64,000 bases of DNA from Symsagittifera roscoffensis (lineage: Eukaryota > Xenacoelomorpha > Acoela > Convolutidae): positions 1 to 64,000 of the forward strand of contig NC_087067.1 of assembly GCF_963678635.1 (NCBI RefSeq). The letters are read 5' to 3'. Every line of letters starts with the position of its first letter. Positions within the stretch are counted from its first letter, which is position 1. The position numbers and the translations under genes were made by a program. The notes beneath the pieces are model-generated. The model saw only the letters and a program-made list of their open reading frames with translations. It ran no database searches and was not told the DNA's origin. Shown here in pieces: positions 21,773 through 32,300 of the stretch.

Positions 21773-22320
21773 CAAGAAAATCAAATAACAAAACCTCAGT
21801 GTAGGAGTTATTCGATAATTTAAGGGCCCTTTTCTATGAGACAATTGATATAGGTTTGGACTCTGTCTAGGGTTGCTTAACTCCTGAGTTTTTGTTCGAC
21901 AGAGAATACAAAATGCTTTGAATTTAACTCTTTTTTAAAGAAAATTTTTAGCAGTAAAATTAACCGTCTCCTTCATAAGCTATTTTTGCTAATTTTTTGA
22001 GAGGTGCTCACTTTGTTTTTCGAAAAGTCAATACGAGAGGTAGTGTATCGTGTCCGGATCCTAAGGGGGGTCCTTCCTAAGGAGGGGGGTCCTCACGTTA
22101 AGCAAAACCCTAGGAAAGGGGACCTTAATTTTTTGAAGGACCCTCATCCTAGGATTTTCTTAAGGAAAGAAAAATTCCACCCAAAAAGCAGACCCTCTAC
22201 TTAGGTTCTTGCTAAGCTTAGCCTAACAATAAAATTTTTGAGTGAAGATAATTCTGATAATTCCAGATATTTCTAACCGACAACATTATTTTCCAGCTGC
22301 ATTTTCTCTGTTTTTTTATT

Positions 22321-22515
22321 AGTTCTGATAATCTTAACTACGATATTTTAATTAAGTTGAGAACTTATGGTGGCTTGATTGGTATTGATAACTCTTCCTT
22401 GGACAAATACATAAAAAATTCCATAATTTTACGATTGCACGCTGTTTTTCACGATGCGGCCGGTTTTATATACGAGTTTTACCAGGAGGGTCCCACGTAC
22501 TGTTACATGTTGCCC
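22321..22515 (+). pseudogene. Exon-like open stretch before the RNase-H-like gene (R1; also R2, R3)
   Basis: An open frame from about 22,321 to the TAG at 22,516, including LIKLRTYGGLIGIDNSSLDK and LHAVFHDAAGFIYEFYQEG. Its composition is protein-like, unlike the flanks. It is preceded by TTTTTTTATTAG, a good splice acceptor. Copies at about 28,422-28,616 and 35,136-35,332 differ by a few residues. The copy-D version is mostly inside the assembly gap. Family unknown. It probably belongs to the same Polinton as the gene starting at 22,612. Confidence 0.35.
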
Positions 22516-22611
22516 TAGAGCTGTAACAACAGCTTATTGGGACATTTGAGTGGAATAGTGTTGCTGCCTTTTCTTTAAGTTGAAAAAACCAAAAGTTTAT
22601 CATTTACTAGA

Positions 22612-23242
22612 ATGCTAAGCGAGAGATTAGTTGTGCTTGACGTAGAAGGCTTTCGTTACAAGAAAAACGCCTTTGTGGTCAAGTAGTTAGCAATAACAAC
22701 TACAGACTTTAGCGGCCGACTCATTTTTCCACCTCCAGTGAATTTCAATATGCTCCCCAAGCTCGAACAAAAAGTTTACAACTGGTTAAGAAATCATTTA
22801 TACGGTCTCCATCGGGAAAACGGTGATTACTTTTACATAAACTTGAATCAAATACTTCAAAGTTTTGTGTTCAGAATTCCTAGTGCCGTTTTTTACGCTA
22901 AAGGAAAAAAATACAGAATTTGTGGCCAAGTACTTGGACCGAAAAACTGAAAACGTAGATGACTTGGGCTGTCCTCAAATTGAAAACTTATAATTTAAAA
23001 ATTATCCAAGTTGCAATAGACATATATCTCATTACAACTCCAGGAATCCTTGTGCCCCGAACAAAAGCAAGGGTTTTTATGATTGTTTGAACAATGAACA
23101 ACAGCGAGATATCAGCAAAAGTGGACACATACCTATCACCAAATTCAATGCTTCGTGCATGGATGACTCCAGAGGGTGATTTTAAAGTTTCATTATCAAG
23201 AAGAGAGCGTATTGATTGCAGTGTCCGAATGGTTCAGAGGAA
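22612..23242 (+). pseudogene. RNase-H/exonuclease-like element gene, truncated copy in R1
   Basis: ATG 22,612 begins MLSERLVVLDVEGFRYKKN, a strand ending in an acidic DxE motif as in DEDD-type exonucleases. TAG 22,684 follows, then in frame a block typical of an uncharacterised protein family in invertebrate Polintons (LIFPPPVNF, YNWLRNHLYGLHRENGDY), ending at 22,950. A shift then gives FVAKYLDRKT, DLGCPQIENL, a TAA, and a Cys/His-containing segment with KSKGFYDCLNN. The unit boundary cuts the gene at 23,242. The TAG is present in every copy in the window. Assignment to a nuclease fold is from motif memory only. The neighbouring gene in intact order is the packaging ATPase. Confidence 0.5.
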
Positions 23243-24858
23243 TTTTCAAAGTCATAAACATAGTAAAAAATTAACAGTTTTTGAGATATAAATTGATGTA
23301 AGTTGACTTTGATTAGTCATACTACATACGATGAGGCAAAGGTCAAACTGTGATTATTTTCAAAACTAGTTTTCTCTCACGTCCGTTTTCTGAAAAGTCA
23401 ATTGTGTTTTTGGGATAGAAGTTAAGGTAGGCTGATCCTGATGTCCATGCTATTTATAAGGAGGCAAACTTTTAACAATGACTTATCTCATTTAAAAAAA
23501 TTTTATGCCAAGCGACTTTCAAATTAATAACTCTGCTATTAAAGTAAACAGTTATTTAAATACAAACTGATGTTTTATGACCTTGATTAGTGATACTGCA
23601 TATGATGAGACAAAACACAAGTAAAATATATTTTTCCCATTATATTTTTGATTGTGGGCAGGTTTTGTGTCCGTCCATGTATTCAAAAAATCAATATTTT
23701 TTGAGATATAAGATGATGAAACATCCAGCTTTACCCTTTTGATTCATACTACTTTTGATGACGCAAAAATTGAACAAGGTATAAATTTGTAGACTCATTT
23801 CTCGAGGCTGAAAAAAATATATGTTAATTGTTCTGGTCGAAAAACTAATGTTTGATGCTGAACAACTTTCAAAATGAAAAAATTGGCGAAAAGTAACAAA
23901 TAACGTGATACAAGTTGATATTTTATGACCTTGCTGAATGATACTACATTTAAGAGGCAAATTCTAACCAAGTAAATGTTTCCACGCGTGTCTTTTTCTG
24001 CTGAGCAACTTTTATTTTTATGTCTTTGGTCGAAAAGTTAAAACTTGAATAGTTTTTTTTACTCAAGTTCTCAAATTATGCAGTTCAAACTACATGTACA
24101 GTGTAAGTTATTATCTCTTGCTTTATGTAAATTTTTTGTCTCACTCTGACTTGGGTTGTTTATATGAAAGACTCGGACTTTTAAGCGTTTGAGTGTTCAA
24201 TGTATATGCATGTTTCTGAATTATAACTCAAAGTACATTATGTCGTTTTAATTACCCCGTTGAAACTATGCAACAACCACAGAAAAGACTGTGAATTTTA
24301 AGCCTTCAAAAAATCTTGATAATTTAGAGAACGCTTGTAGTTTTTACTTCATTTCGTTAAACTTTTTAGAAACCAAAATAAAAAAGTAATTGGTTGATGA
24401 ACAATTTAGCTTAGATTTTTTCGTGTTCCGTGGTAATCTTTCACCTAAGTTGAAGTTAACTTCATGGAATTCATTAGGAGATAATTCGTTACTCTAAGAT
24501 TATTTACACATCCAAAAATCGTTTTTGTAATTAGCTGTTGTTGAAATTTTTTTTCTGATATCAAAAACATTGCGATTGAATTTTTTTGTACTTTTTGCAG
24601 GAACGCTCAAACCAACTGCCAGGTCTAAATGTTAACCCGCATTCGAGTTCTATGAATTAAAAACGATTACAAATGAGTTTCCTTGTCGGTGTCTTTTTTT
24701 TATCCATTATAAATTTTTTTCCACTTTTGTGGACGCTGACAATGAAACTAAATTACAATAAAATTTTTTCACTTTTCTGAAATGCAATTTTAACTCACAT
24801 AGAGTCTTTTCTACGTTTTAAGCTAAAGTTGGTTACGTTGGTTACTTGCTGCTCAAGT

Positions 24859-24906
24859 GGGGGAGGGGGTAATTTGGGGTTGGGGTTCAGGAGGGGAGCA
24901 GAGGGG
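24859..24906 (+). promoter_or_regulatory. G-quadruplex-capable G-rich patch (in all R copies)
   Basis: Four GGGG tracts with loops of 2, 7 and 6 bases occur at 24,876-24,906 (GGGGTTGGGGTTCAGGAGGG and on), preceded by GGGGGAGGGGG. Equivalents are at about 18,747-18,785, 31,549-31,597 and 45,577-45,621, each with one or two tract changes. It stands out sharply in otherwise AT-rich DNA. Folding is predicted from the motif only. Confidence 0.6.
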
Positions 24907-27900
24907 CAAACATTTAGGGGATTGAAAAGGAGCAAAGGGGCTAACATTAGAGTGGGAATAGCTTAATTTAATCTTTTTGCCATTCGAGTTTAGGTTTAAA
25001 AATGATTAGGCAGTACACTCGATTTGCAAATTTCCGCACAACTCACTTGATAAATGCAGATACGTTTGCAAAATGTTGGGAAAAAATCCATTTCATTAAG
25101 ATTTCCTACTTATTATAAAATCCAGTTCAAAGGATTCCAAATTAATTATAACCCATTTTGTTTTAGCGAAAAAAATGGATTTAAATCCATTTTTAGTACA
25201 GCTTTGTCTGAGCGTAAAATGGGAATCGATTATGTTCACCACACTTTAGAATACGAAAATCCACATTGTGATCGGTTTTTTTCACTTTTCTTAAATGCGG
25301 GAAGCTTTTTTGTCTGCTTATTTTCATCTCTTTTTTAAGCTTTTTAATTGGACAAAATGAATGTTATCTCGTATTTGCTGAATGACTCCAGTTGAATAGT
25401 TGGACTTCGACACGTTTCAAAGTCTTTCTCTGGATTTAGTGCACAAATTTTTGCGAAAAAGCGCAGACACATCCTCATTCACACGCATAAATACTCACAA
25501 ACACGAAGCTGTGCATGATATAAAATTACAAACGGGCCTGACAATGATGGACAAAGCAAAAGCAGATATGGGTCCCCAAACTCAATTTAGAAATGATTTA
25601 TAAGGTTACTCAAAATTACTCACCCAAAGAGATTCCTAATTATATTGCTGTTTGTTACATATATTGGATATCGAAATAAAAAAAAATCCGCAGGAAAACA
25701 AATTTGCCCTATTTCTGGTGGAATTTATTACAATTGAAAAAGAAACAAGGGTCTTGTTAGTTATTTCCTTTTTTCCAATAGCAAAAGAAACAATTCGTCA
25801 AAATTGCACTTGCCTTTTCTTATAATTAGCCAATTAAGTTGCTTTGAAGTTTTAAAATACTTACTTCTGGGCCCTGGTCGAGAAACTTACTTTAAGTTTT
25901 GACCGTTTTGGACAATACTTTGTTTTTTTTACTGTCTCAACCATTGTTAGTATGAGTTGTGCTCGGTTTTGGTCGAGCCAGGAAAGATATGTTTGGTAAT
26001 AAGCAAGTTTTTGAGTGCTGGAAGTAGGGAAAATTTTTTGGGAATAAATCGAGCAAAAAACTTGTGCGCAACCTTGCAAAAGTTCTCGAGCATCAGTGAG
26101 GTGATAGAACGGGTTGTTCTTGAGCCATAACTCAACCAAAACAGTCGAACGATGTCCTCATTTGATTTTTGTTTTGCTTTCTATTTAAAAAAAATTGCTC
26201 AAATATCTGTTGATTTAAAAATGTCTGTTTCCTTTTAAAATCTTTTTTTTTTGAATTTTTTGCAATTTATGATTAATCTTAAATGTTCCACTTTTCCCGA
26301 AGAGATAAGGGATCTGAGTCGTTTTGTATTTTCGGGGCTAGTTAAATTGATGAAAACTGTTTGACCACCAACATGAGTTAAGCAACCGGTCTCTTCGACG
26401 CAATTGTTTAGACAAGCTTGAGCTGTTGGTTCTGTCTATTGAATATGTTCATTACAAAACTCAGGCTAAAACAATTAATTACAAAAAATCCTACAAAACG
26501 ACAAAGTTCGGTCTCGATACGCTGATATTTGTTCACGATATCCACTTTCGCTAATTTGTCGTGCCAATCGATTTTCAGCCAGTCATAAATTTCATGCTTT
26601 CAATTAAGTCACAGTGATTCCTGGAGTCATAATAAAGTAAACACATACTGCAAGCTGGATATTTTTCAAACTATTAGCCTTCATTTCGAAGCAAAATTTA
26701 AGTGCTTGCCTTAAAAATTGTGACGAAAAATTTTTGAAGCGTCGAATTAAATCCAAAACTAATTTACGGAGGTAGTTTACGATCTGTATTTCTTTTGCTT
26801 TAATAGTTTTCTCCAACTAACTGGAAAAAATAAAATAGGTAGGCTGTTGTTATTATTACTTTTAATCTCTTTTATTTTAGCCAAAAAGTTTTTCTCTTGT
26901 AAGGTAATACTTTCGAAAGAAGCACAAATGTTTTCCTAAAATTTTTCATAGGGCCCTCGAGATACTTCATTCGTACCAGTCTGAATGCTTCGTAAAAAAT
27001 AGCTCGCAACTTTGACATCATTCAACTGGTTGTAAAATAAAGGTTATAAAGCAACCATAAATTTTTAGCTTAAAAATCATAGTTCAGTTTAATAAATCTA
27101 TGAGCAAAGAAACTACATGAAGTCAGAGAAAAGCAATAGAATCGAAAAGTCGATTAGGGTAATTATGTTTCACAGATGTATATATGCTATTTGAATTCCT
27201 TAAGATAAAACTTGGATTCTTTTTAATCAATTTTTTACATTTTAACACCGCTCCTAGCGAGTGACTTTCAAAATTTTGCTTAAGAAAATAACAGGTTTCA
27301 TACACCATTCATAAATAATTGCGGTTAATTGTCATATAAACTAGTTACTGAAGTTTTCAGTATTTTGATAGTCTGTCTCTACTTTTTCTATCGACATCCT
27401 GGAGTTAAAGTCAAGCTAGCAATTGAAAATGGTGTATTGCTACGCACTGTTGTTGTTTTTCAAATAGATCTTTTCTTTGGGTAAAAATCGTGCTATGTAT
27501 GCAGCAAACCCAAATGCTGTGACTTTTTTCTTTATTTACCAAACACATTTTTATTCCAAATGCTAACAGGACACAACCTACGCCACTGGTGAATGCTTTT
27601 AATTTGATACAATTTCAAAGGAACAATAGGCAAAAGCTTACTGCTGTCACTAATTTAGCTAAGCTGGCAAAACTGGCAGTGATTTTTAACCACCTAAATC
27701 CTTTCCAATTCACAAAAACTCTGTGTAAGCTCGAGTGTGTTTGCCCGATAATGCAAGAAAGTAAAAGCAAACTAACCAAGTCTTTCTTAGGCGGACTCTG
27801 CTTAGCAAAATCATCTGTTGCTAAGCATAAATGGCTGATCCTAAGGAGGAACGTACTTACTCTGAGGGATTGACAAGAAAATCAAATAACAAAACCTCAG

Positions 27901-28712
27901 TGTAGGAGTTATTCGATAATTTAAGGGCCCTTTTCTATGAGACAATTGATATAGGTTTGGACTCTGTCTAGGGTTGCTTAACTCCTGAGTTTTTGTTCGA
28001 CAGAGAATACAAAATGCTTTGAATTTAACTCTTTTTTAAAGAAAATTTTTAGCAGTAAAATTAACCGTCTCCTTCATAAGCTATTTTTGCTAATTTTTTG
28101 AGAGGTGCTCACTTTGTTTTTCGAAAAGTCAATACGAGAGGTAGTGTATCGTGTCCGGATCCTAAGGGGGGTCCTTCCTAAGGAGGGGGGTCCTCACGTT
28201 AAGCAAAACCCTAGGAAAGGGGACCTTAATTTTTTGAAGGACCCTCATCCTAGGATTTTCTTAAGGAAAGAAAAATTCCACCCAAAAAGCAGACCCTCTA
28301 CTTAGGTTCTTGCTAAGCTTAGCCTAACAATAAAATTTTTGAGTGAAGATAATTCTGATAATTCCAGATATTTCTAACCGACAACATTATTTTCCAGCTG
28401 CATTTTCTCTGTTTTTTTATTAGTTCTGATAATCTTAACTACGATATTTTAATTAAGTTGAGAATTTATGGTGGCTTGATTGGTATTGATAACTCTTGCT
28501 TGGACAAATACATAAAAAATTCCATAATTTTACGATTGCACACTGTTTTTCACGATGCGGCCGGTTTTATATACGAGTTTTACCAGGAGGGTCCCACGTA
28601 CTGTTACATGTTGCCCTAGAGCTGTAACAACAGCTTATTGGGACATTTGAGTGGAATAGTGTTGCTGCCTTTTCTTTAAGTTGAAAAAACCAAAAGTTTA
28701 TCATTTACTAGA

Positions 28713-29343
28713 ATGCTAAGCGAGAGATTAGTTGTGCTTGACGTAGAAGGCTTTCGTTACAAGAAAAACGCCTTTGTGGTCAAGTAGTTAGCAATAACAA
28801 CTACAGACTTTAGCGGCCGACTCATTTTTCCACCTCCAGTGAATTTCAATATGCTCCCCAAGCTCGAACAAAAAGTTTACAACTGGTTAAGAAATCATTT
28901 ATACGGTCTCCATCGGGAAAACGGTGATTACTTTTACATAAACTTGAATCAAATACTTCAAAGTTTTGTGTTCAGAATTCCTAGTGCCGTTTTTTACGCT
29001 AAAGGAAAAAAATACAGAATTTGTGGCCAAGTACTTGGACCGAAAAACTGAAAACGTAGATGACTTGGGCTGTCCTCAAATTGAAAACTTATAATTTAAA
29101 AATTATCCAAGTTGCAATAGACATATATCTCATTACAACTCCAGGAATCCTTGTGCCCCGAACAAAAGCAAGGGTTTTTATGATTGTTTGAACAATGAAC
29201 AACAGCGAGATATCAGCAAAAGTGGACACATACCTATCACCAAATTCAATGCTTCGTGCATGGATGACTCCAGAGGGTGATTTTAAAGTTTCATTATCAA
29301 GAAGAGAGCGTATTGATTGCAGTGTCCGAATGGTTCAGAGGAA
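28713..29343 (+). pseudogene. RNase-H/exonuclease-like element gene, truncated copy in R2
   Basis: Same structure and same lesions as the R1 copy, offset by 6101 bases. The coding part is practically identical to R1, including the in-frame TAG (28,785-28,787) and the later TAA. It is truncated by the R2/R3 junction. Confidence 0.5.
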
Positions 29344-32300
29344 TTTTCAAAGTCATAAACATAGTAAAAAATTAACAGTTTTTGAGATATAAATTGATGT
29401 AAGTTGACTTTGATTAGTCATACTACATACGATGAGGCAAAGCTCAAACTGTGATTATTTTCAAAACTAGTTTTCTCTCACGTCCGTTTTCTGAAAAGTC
29501 AATTGTGTTTTTGGGATAGAAGTTAAGTTAGGCTTATCCTGTTGTCAATGCTATTTATAAGGAGGCAAACTTTTTACAATGACTTATCTCATTTAAAAAA
29601 ATTTTATGCCAAGCGACTTTCAAATTAAAAACTCTGCTATTAAAGTAAACAGTTCTTTAAATACAAACTGATAGTTTATGACCTTGATTAGTGATACTGC
29701 ATATGATGAGACAAAACACAAACAAAATATATTTGTCCCATGTATTCAAAAAATCAATAGTTATTGAGATATAAGATGATGAAACATAAAGCTTTACCCT
29801 TTTGATTCATACTACTTTTGATGACGCAAAAATTGAAAAAGGAATAATTTTGTAGACCCATTTTTCGAGGCTGAAAAAAATATATGTTAATTGTTCTGGT
29901 CGAAAAACTAATGTTTGATGCTGAACAACTCTCAAAATGAAAAAATTGGCGAAAAGTAACAAATAACGTGATACAAGTTGATATTTTATGACCTTGCTGA
30001 ATGATACTACATTTAAGAGGCAAATTCTAACCAAGTAAATGTTTCCACGCGTGTCTTTTTCTGCTGAGCAACATTCATTTTTATGTCTTTGGCCGACAAG
30101 TTAAAACTTGAATAGTTTTTTATACTCAAGTTCTCAAATTATGCATTTCAAACTACATGTACAGTGTAAGTTTTATCTCTTGCTCTATGTAGATTTTTTT
30201 GTCTGACTCTGACTTGGGGTGTTTATATGAAAGACTCAGACTTTTAAGCTTTTGATTGTTCAATGTATATGCATGTTTCTGAATTATAACTCAAAGTACA
30301 TTATGTAGTTTTAATTACCCCGTTGAAACTATGCGCAACAACCACAGAAAAGACTGTGAATTTTAAGCCTTGAAAAAATCATGATAATTCAGAGAACGCT
30401 TGTAGTTTTTACTTCATTTCGTTAAAATTTTTGTGCTATTTATATCAATATATGTGTAAGAAAATTCAGGAAAATTTAAGAAATTTTAACAACATTTTGA
30501 AATGATCTAACACAACCTAGACTTTGCTCCTGTACTTTTCCGTGCTCTGTTTTACCCCCATCGTTACTGGTACTGAAACTACTGCTATACAATTACTACC
30601 GCAATTGGTAAAAGGATTTGATCATTTAACGCTAAAATGTTGTTCCATTCTGTAAAAATCTACTAAATCGATTGTAACTGACAAAAAAGTGCATAAAATA
30701 CTACCATTGTTAATGTAAAACAAATCGGAACCTTTTGTTTTGTCGAAACCTGAAATTCTGCAAAAAACCAACAAAAATTCAAAAACTATACATTAACCTT
30801 GACATCTTCTCAATTGCTTGTGATCCCATGGTAGGGGATTTGGTTAGAAATTATAAATTTCAAAACTGAAAAGTTGTTGAAAACAATTTTTTGGTTTGTA
30901 AAAAGCAGCAAACTTTTTTAAATCGCAAACTTCGATCAATTCTTGTTAACTAATACGACGGTTATTAAAGAATTATTTTGTTGATTAAAAAATTTTTAAC
31001 AGAAAAACCTTTATCTTTTTCTCTCGCGATTCGACATAATTCATGTTAAACTTTTTAGAAACCAAAATAAAAAAGTAATTGGTTGATGAACAAATTAGCT
31101 TAGATTTTTTCGTGTTCCGTGGTAATCTTTCACCTAAGTTGAAGTTAATTTCATGGAATTCATTAGGAGATAATTCGTTACTTTTAAGATTATTTAAACA
31201 TCCAAAAATCGTTTTTGTAATTAGCTGTTGTTAAAATTTTTTTTCTGATATCAAAAACATTGCGATTAAATTTTTTTTTACTTTTTGCAGGAACGCTCAA
31301 AACAACTGCCAGGTCTAAAGGTTAACCCGCATTCGAGTTCTATGAATTAAAATCGATTACAAATGAGTTTCCTTGTCGGTGTCCTTTTTTTATCCATTAT
31401 AATTTTTTTCCACTTTTGTGGACGCTGACAATGAAACTGAATTACAATAAAATTTTTTCACTTTTCTGAAATGCAATTTTCAACGCACATAGAGTCTTTT
31501 CTACGTTTTAAGCTAAAGTTGGTTATGTTGGTTACTTGCTGCTCAAGTGGAGGAGGGGGTAATTTGCGGTTGGGGTTCAGGAGGGGAGCAGAGGGGCAAA
31601 CATTTGGGGGATTGAAAAGGAGCAAAGGGGCTAACATTAGAGTGGGAATAGCTTAATTTAATCTTTTTGCCATTCGAGTTTAGGTTTAGAAATGATTAGG
31701 CAGTACACTCGATTTGCAAAGTTTCCGCGCAACTCACTTGATAAATGCAGATTACTTTGCGAAATGTTGGAAAAAATCCATTTCATTAAGATTTCCTACA
31801 AATTATAAAATCCAGTTCAATGGATTCCAAATTAATTATAACCCATTTTGTTTTAGCGAAAAAAAAGGATTTAAGTCCATTTTTAGTACAGCTTTGTCTG
31901 AGCGTAAAATGGGAATCGATTATGTTTACAACACTTTAGAATACGAAAATCCACATTGTGATCTGTTTTTTTTTTCACTTTTTTTAAATGCGGGAAGCTT
32001 TTTTTGTCTGCTTATTTTCATCTCTTTTTTTAGCTTTTTAATTGGACAAAATGAATGTTATCTCGTATATGCTGATGGACTCCAGTTGAATAGTTGGACT
32101 TCGACACGTTTCAAAGCCTGTCTCTGGATTTAACGCAAAAATTTTTGCGAAAAATCGCAGACACATCCTCATGCACACGCTCAAATACTCACAAACAAGA
32201 AGCTGTGCGTGATATAAAATTACAAACGAGCTTGATAATGATGGGCAAAGCAATAGCAGATATGGGTCCCCAAACGCAAATTAGAAATGAATTATAAGGT

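Larger units (their letters stand above)
17131..23242. repeat. 6.1-kb tandem unit R, copy R1
   Basis: Begins TTTTCAAAGTCATAAATATAG and ends GGTTCAGAGGAA, where it joins directly to the start of R2. It carries, in order, the array tail, a G-rich patch (about 18,745-18,800), long AT-rich sequence, a C/G-rich stretch (22,055-22,200) and remnants of coding DNA (22,321-23,242). It lacks a segment of about 620 bases that R3 and the copy-D unit have. Between 17,960 and 22,300 I find no supportable intact gene. Confidence 0.9.
23243..29343. repeat. 6.1-kb tandem unit R, copy R2
   Basis: 6101 bases, collinear with R1 throughout, with the same end joined to the same start. It shares the 620-base deletion with R1. 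The 3' 2.5 kb (26.7-29.3 kb) is nearly identical to R1, whereas 24.8-25.9 kb is closer to the copy-D unit than to R1. Confidence 0.9.

Noticed and set aside
22004-22204. 66-codon frame with basic Pro/Arg-rich product, identical in R2
   Set aside because: Encoded by a repetitive CCTAAGG/GGTCC-rich tract and identical only through recent duplication; disrupted in R3.
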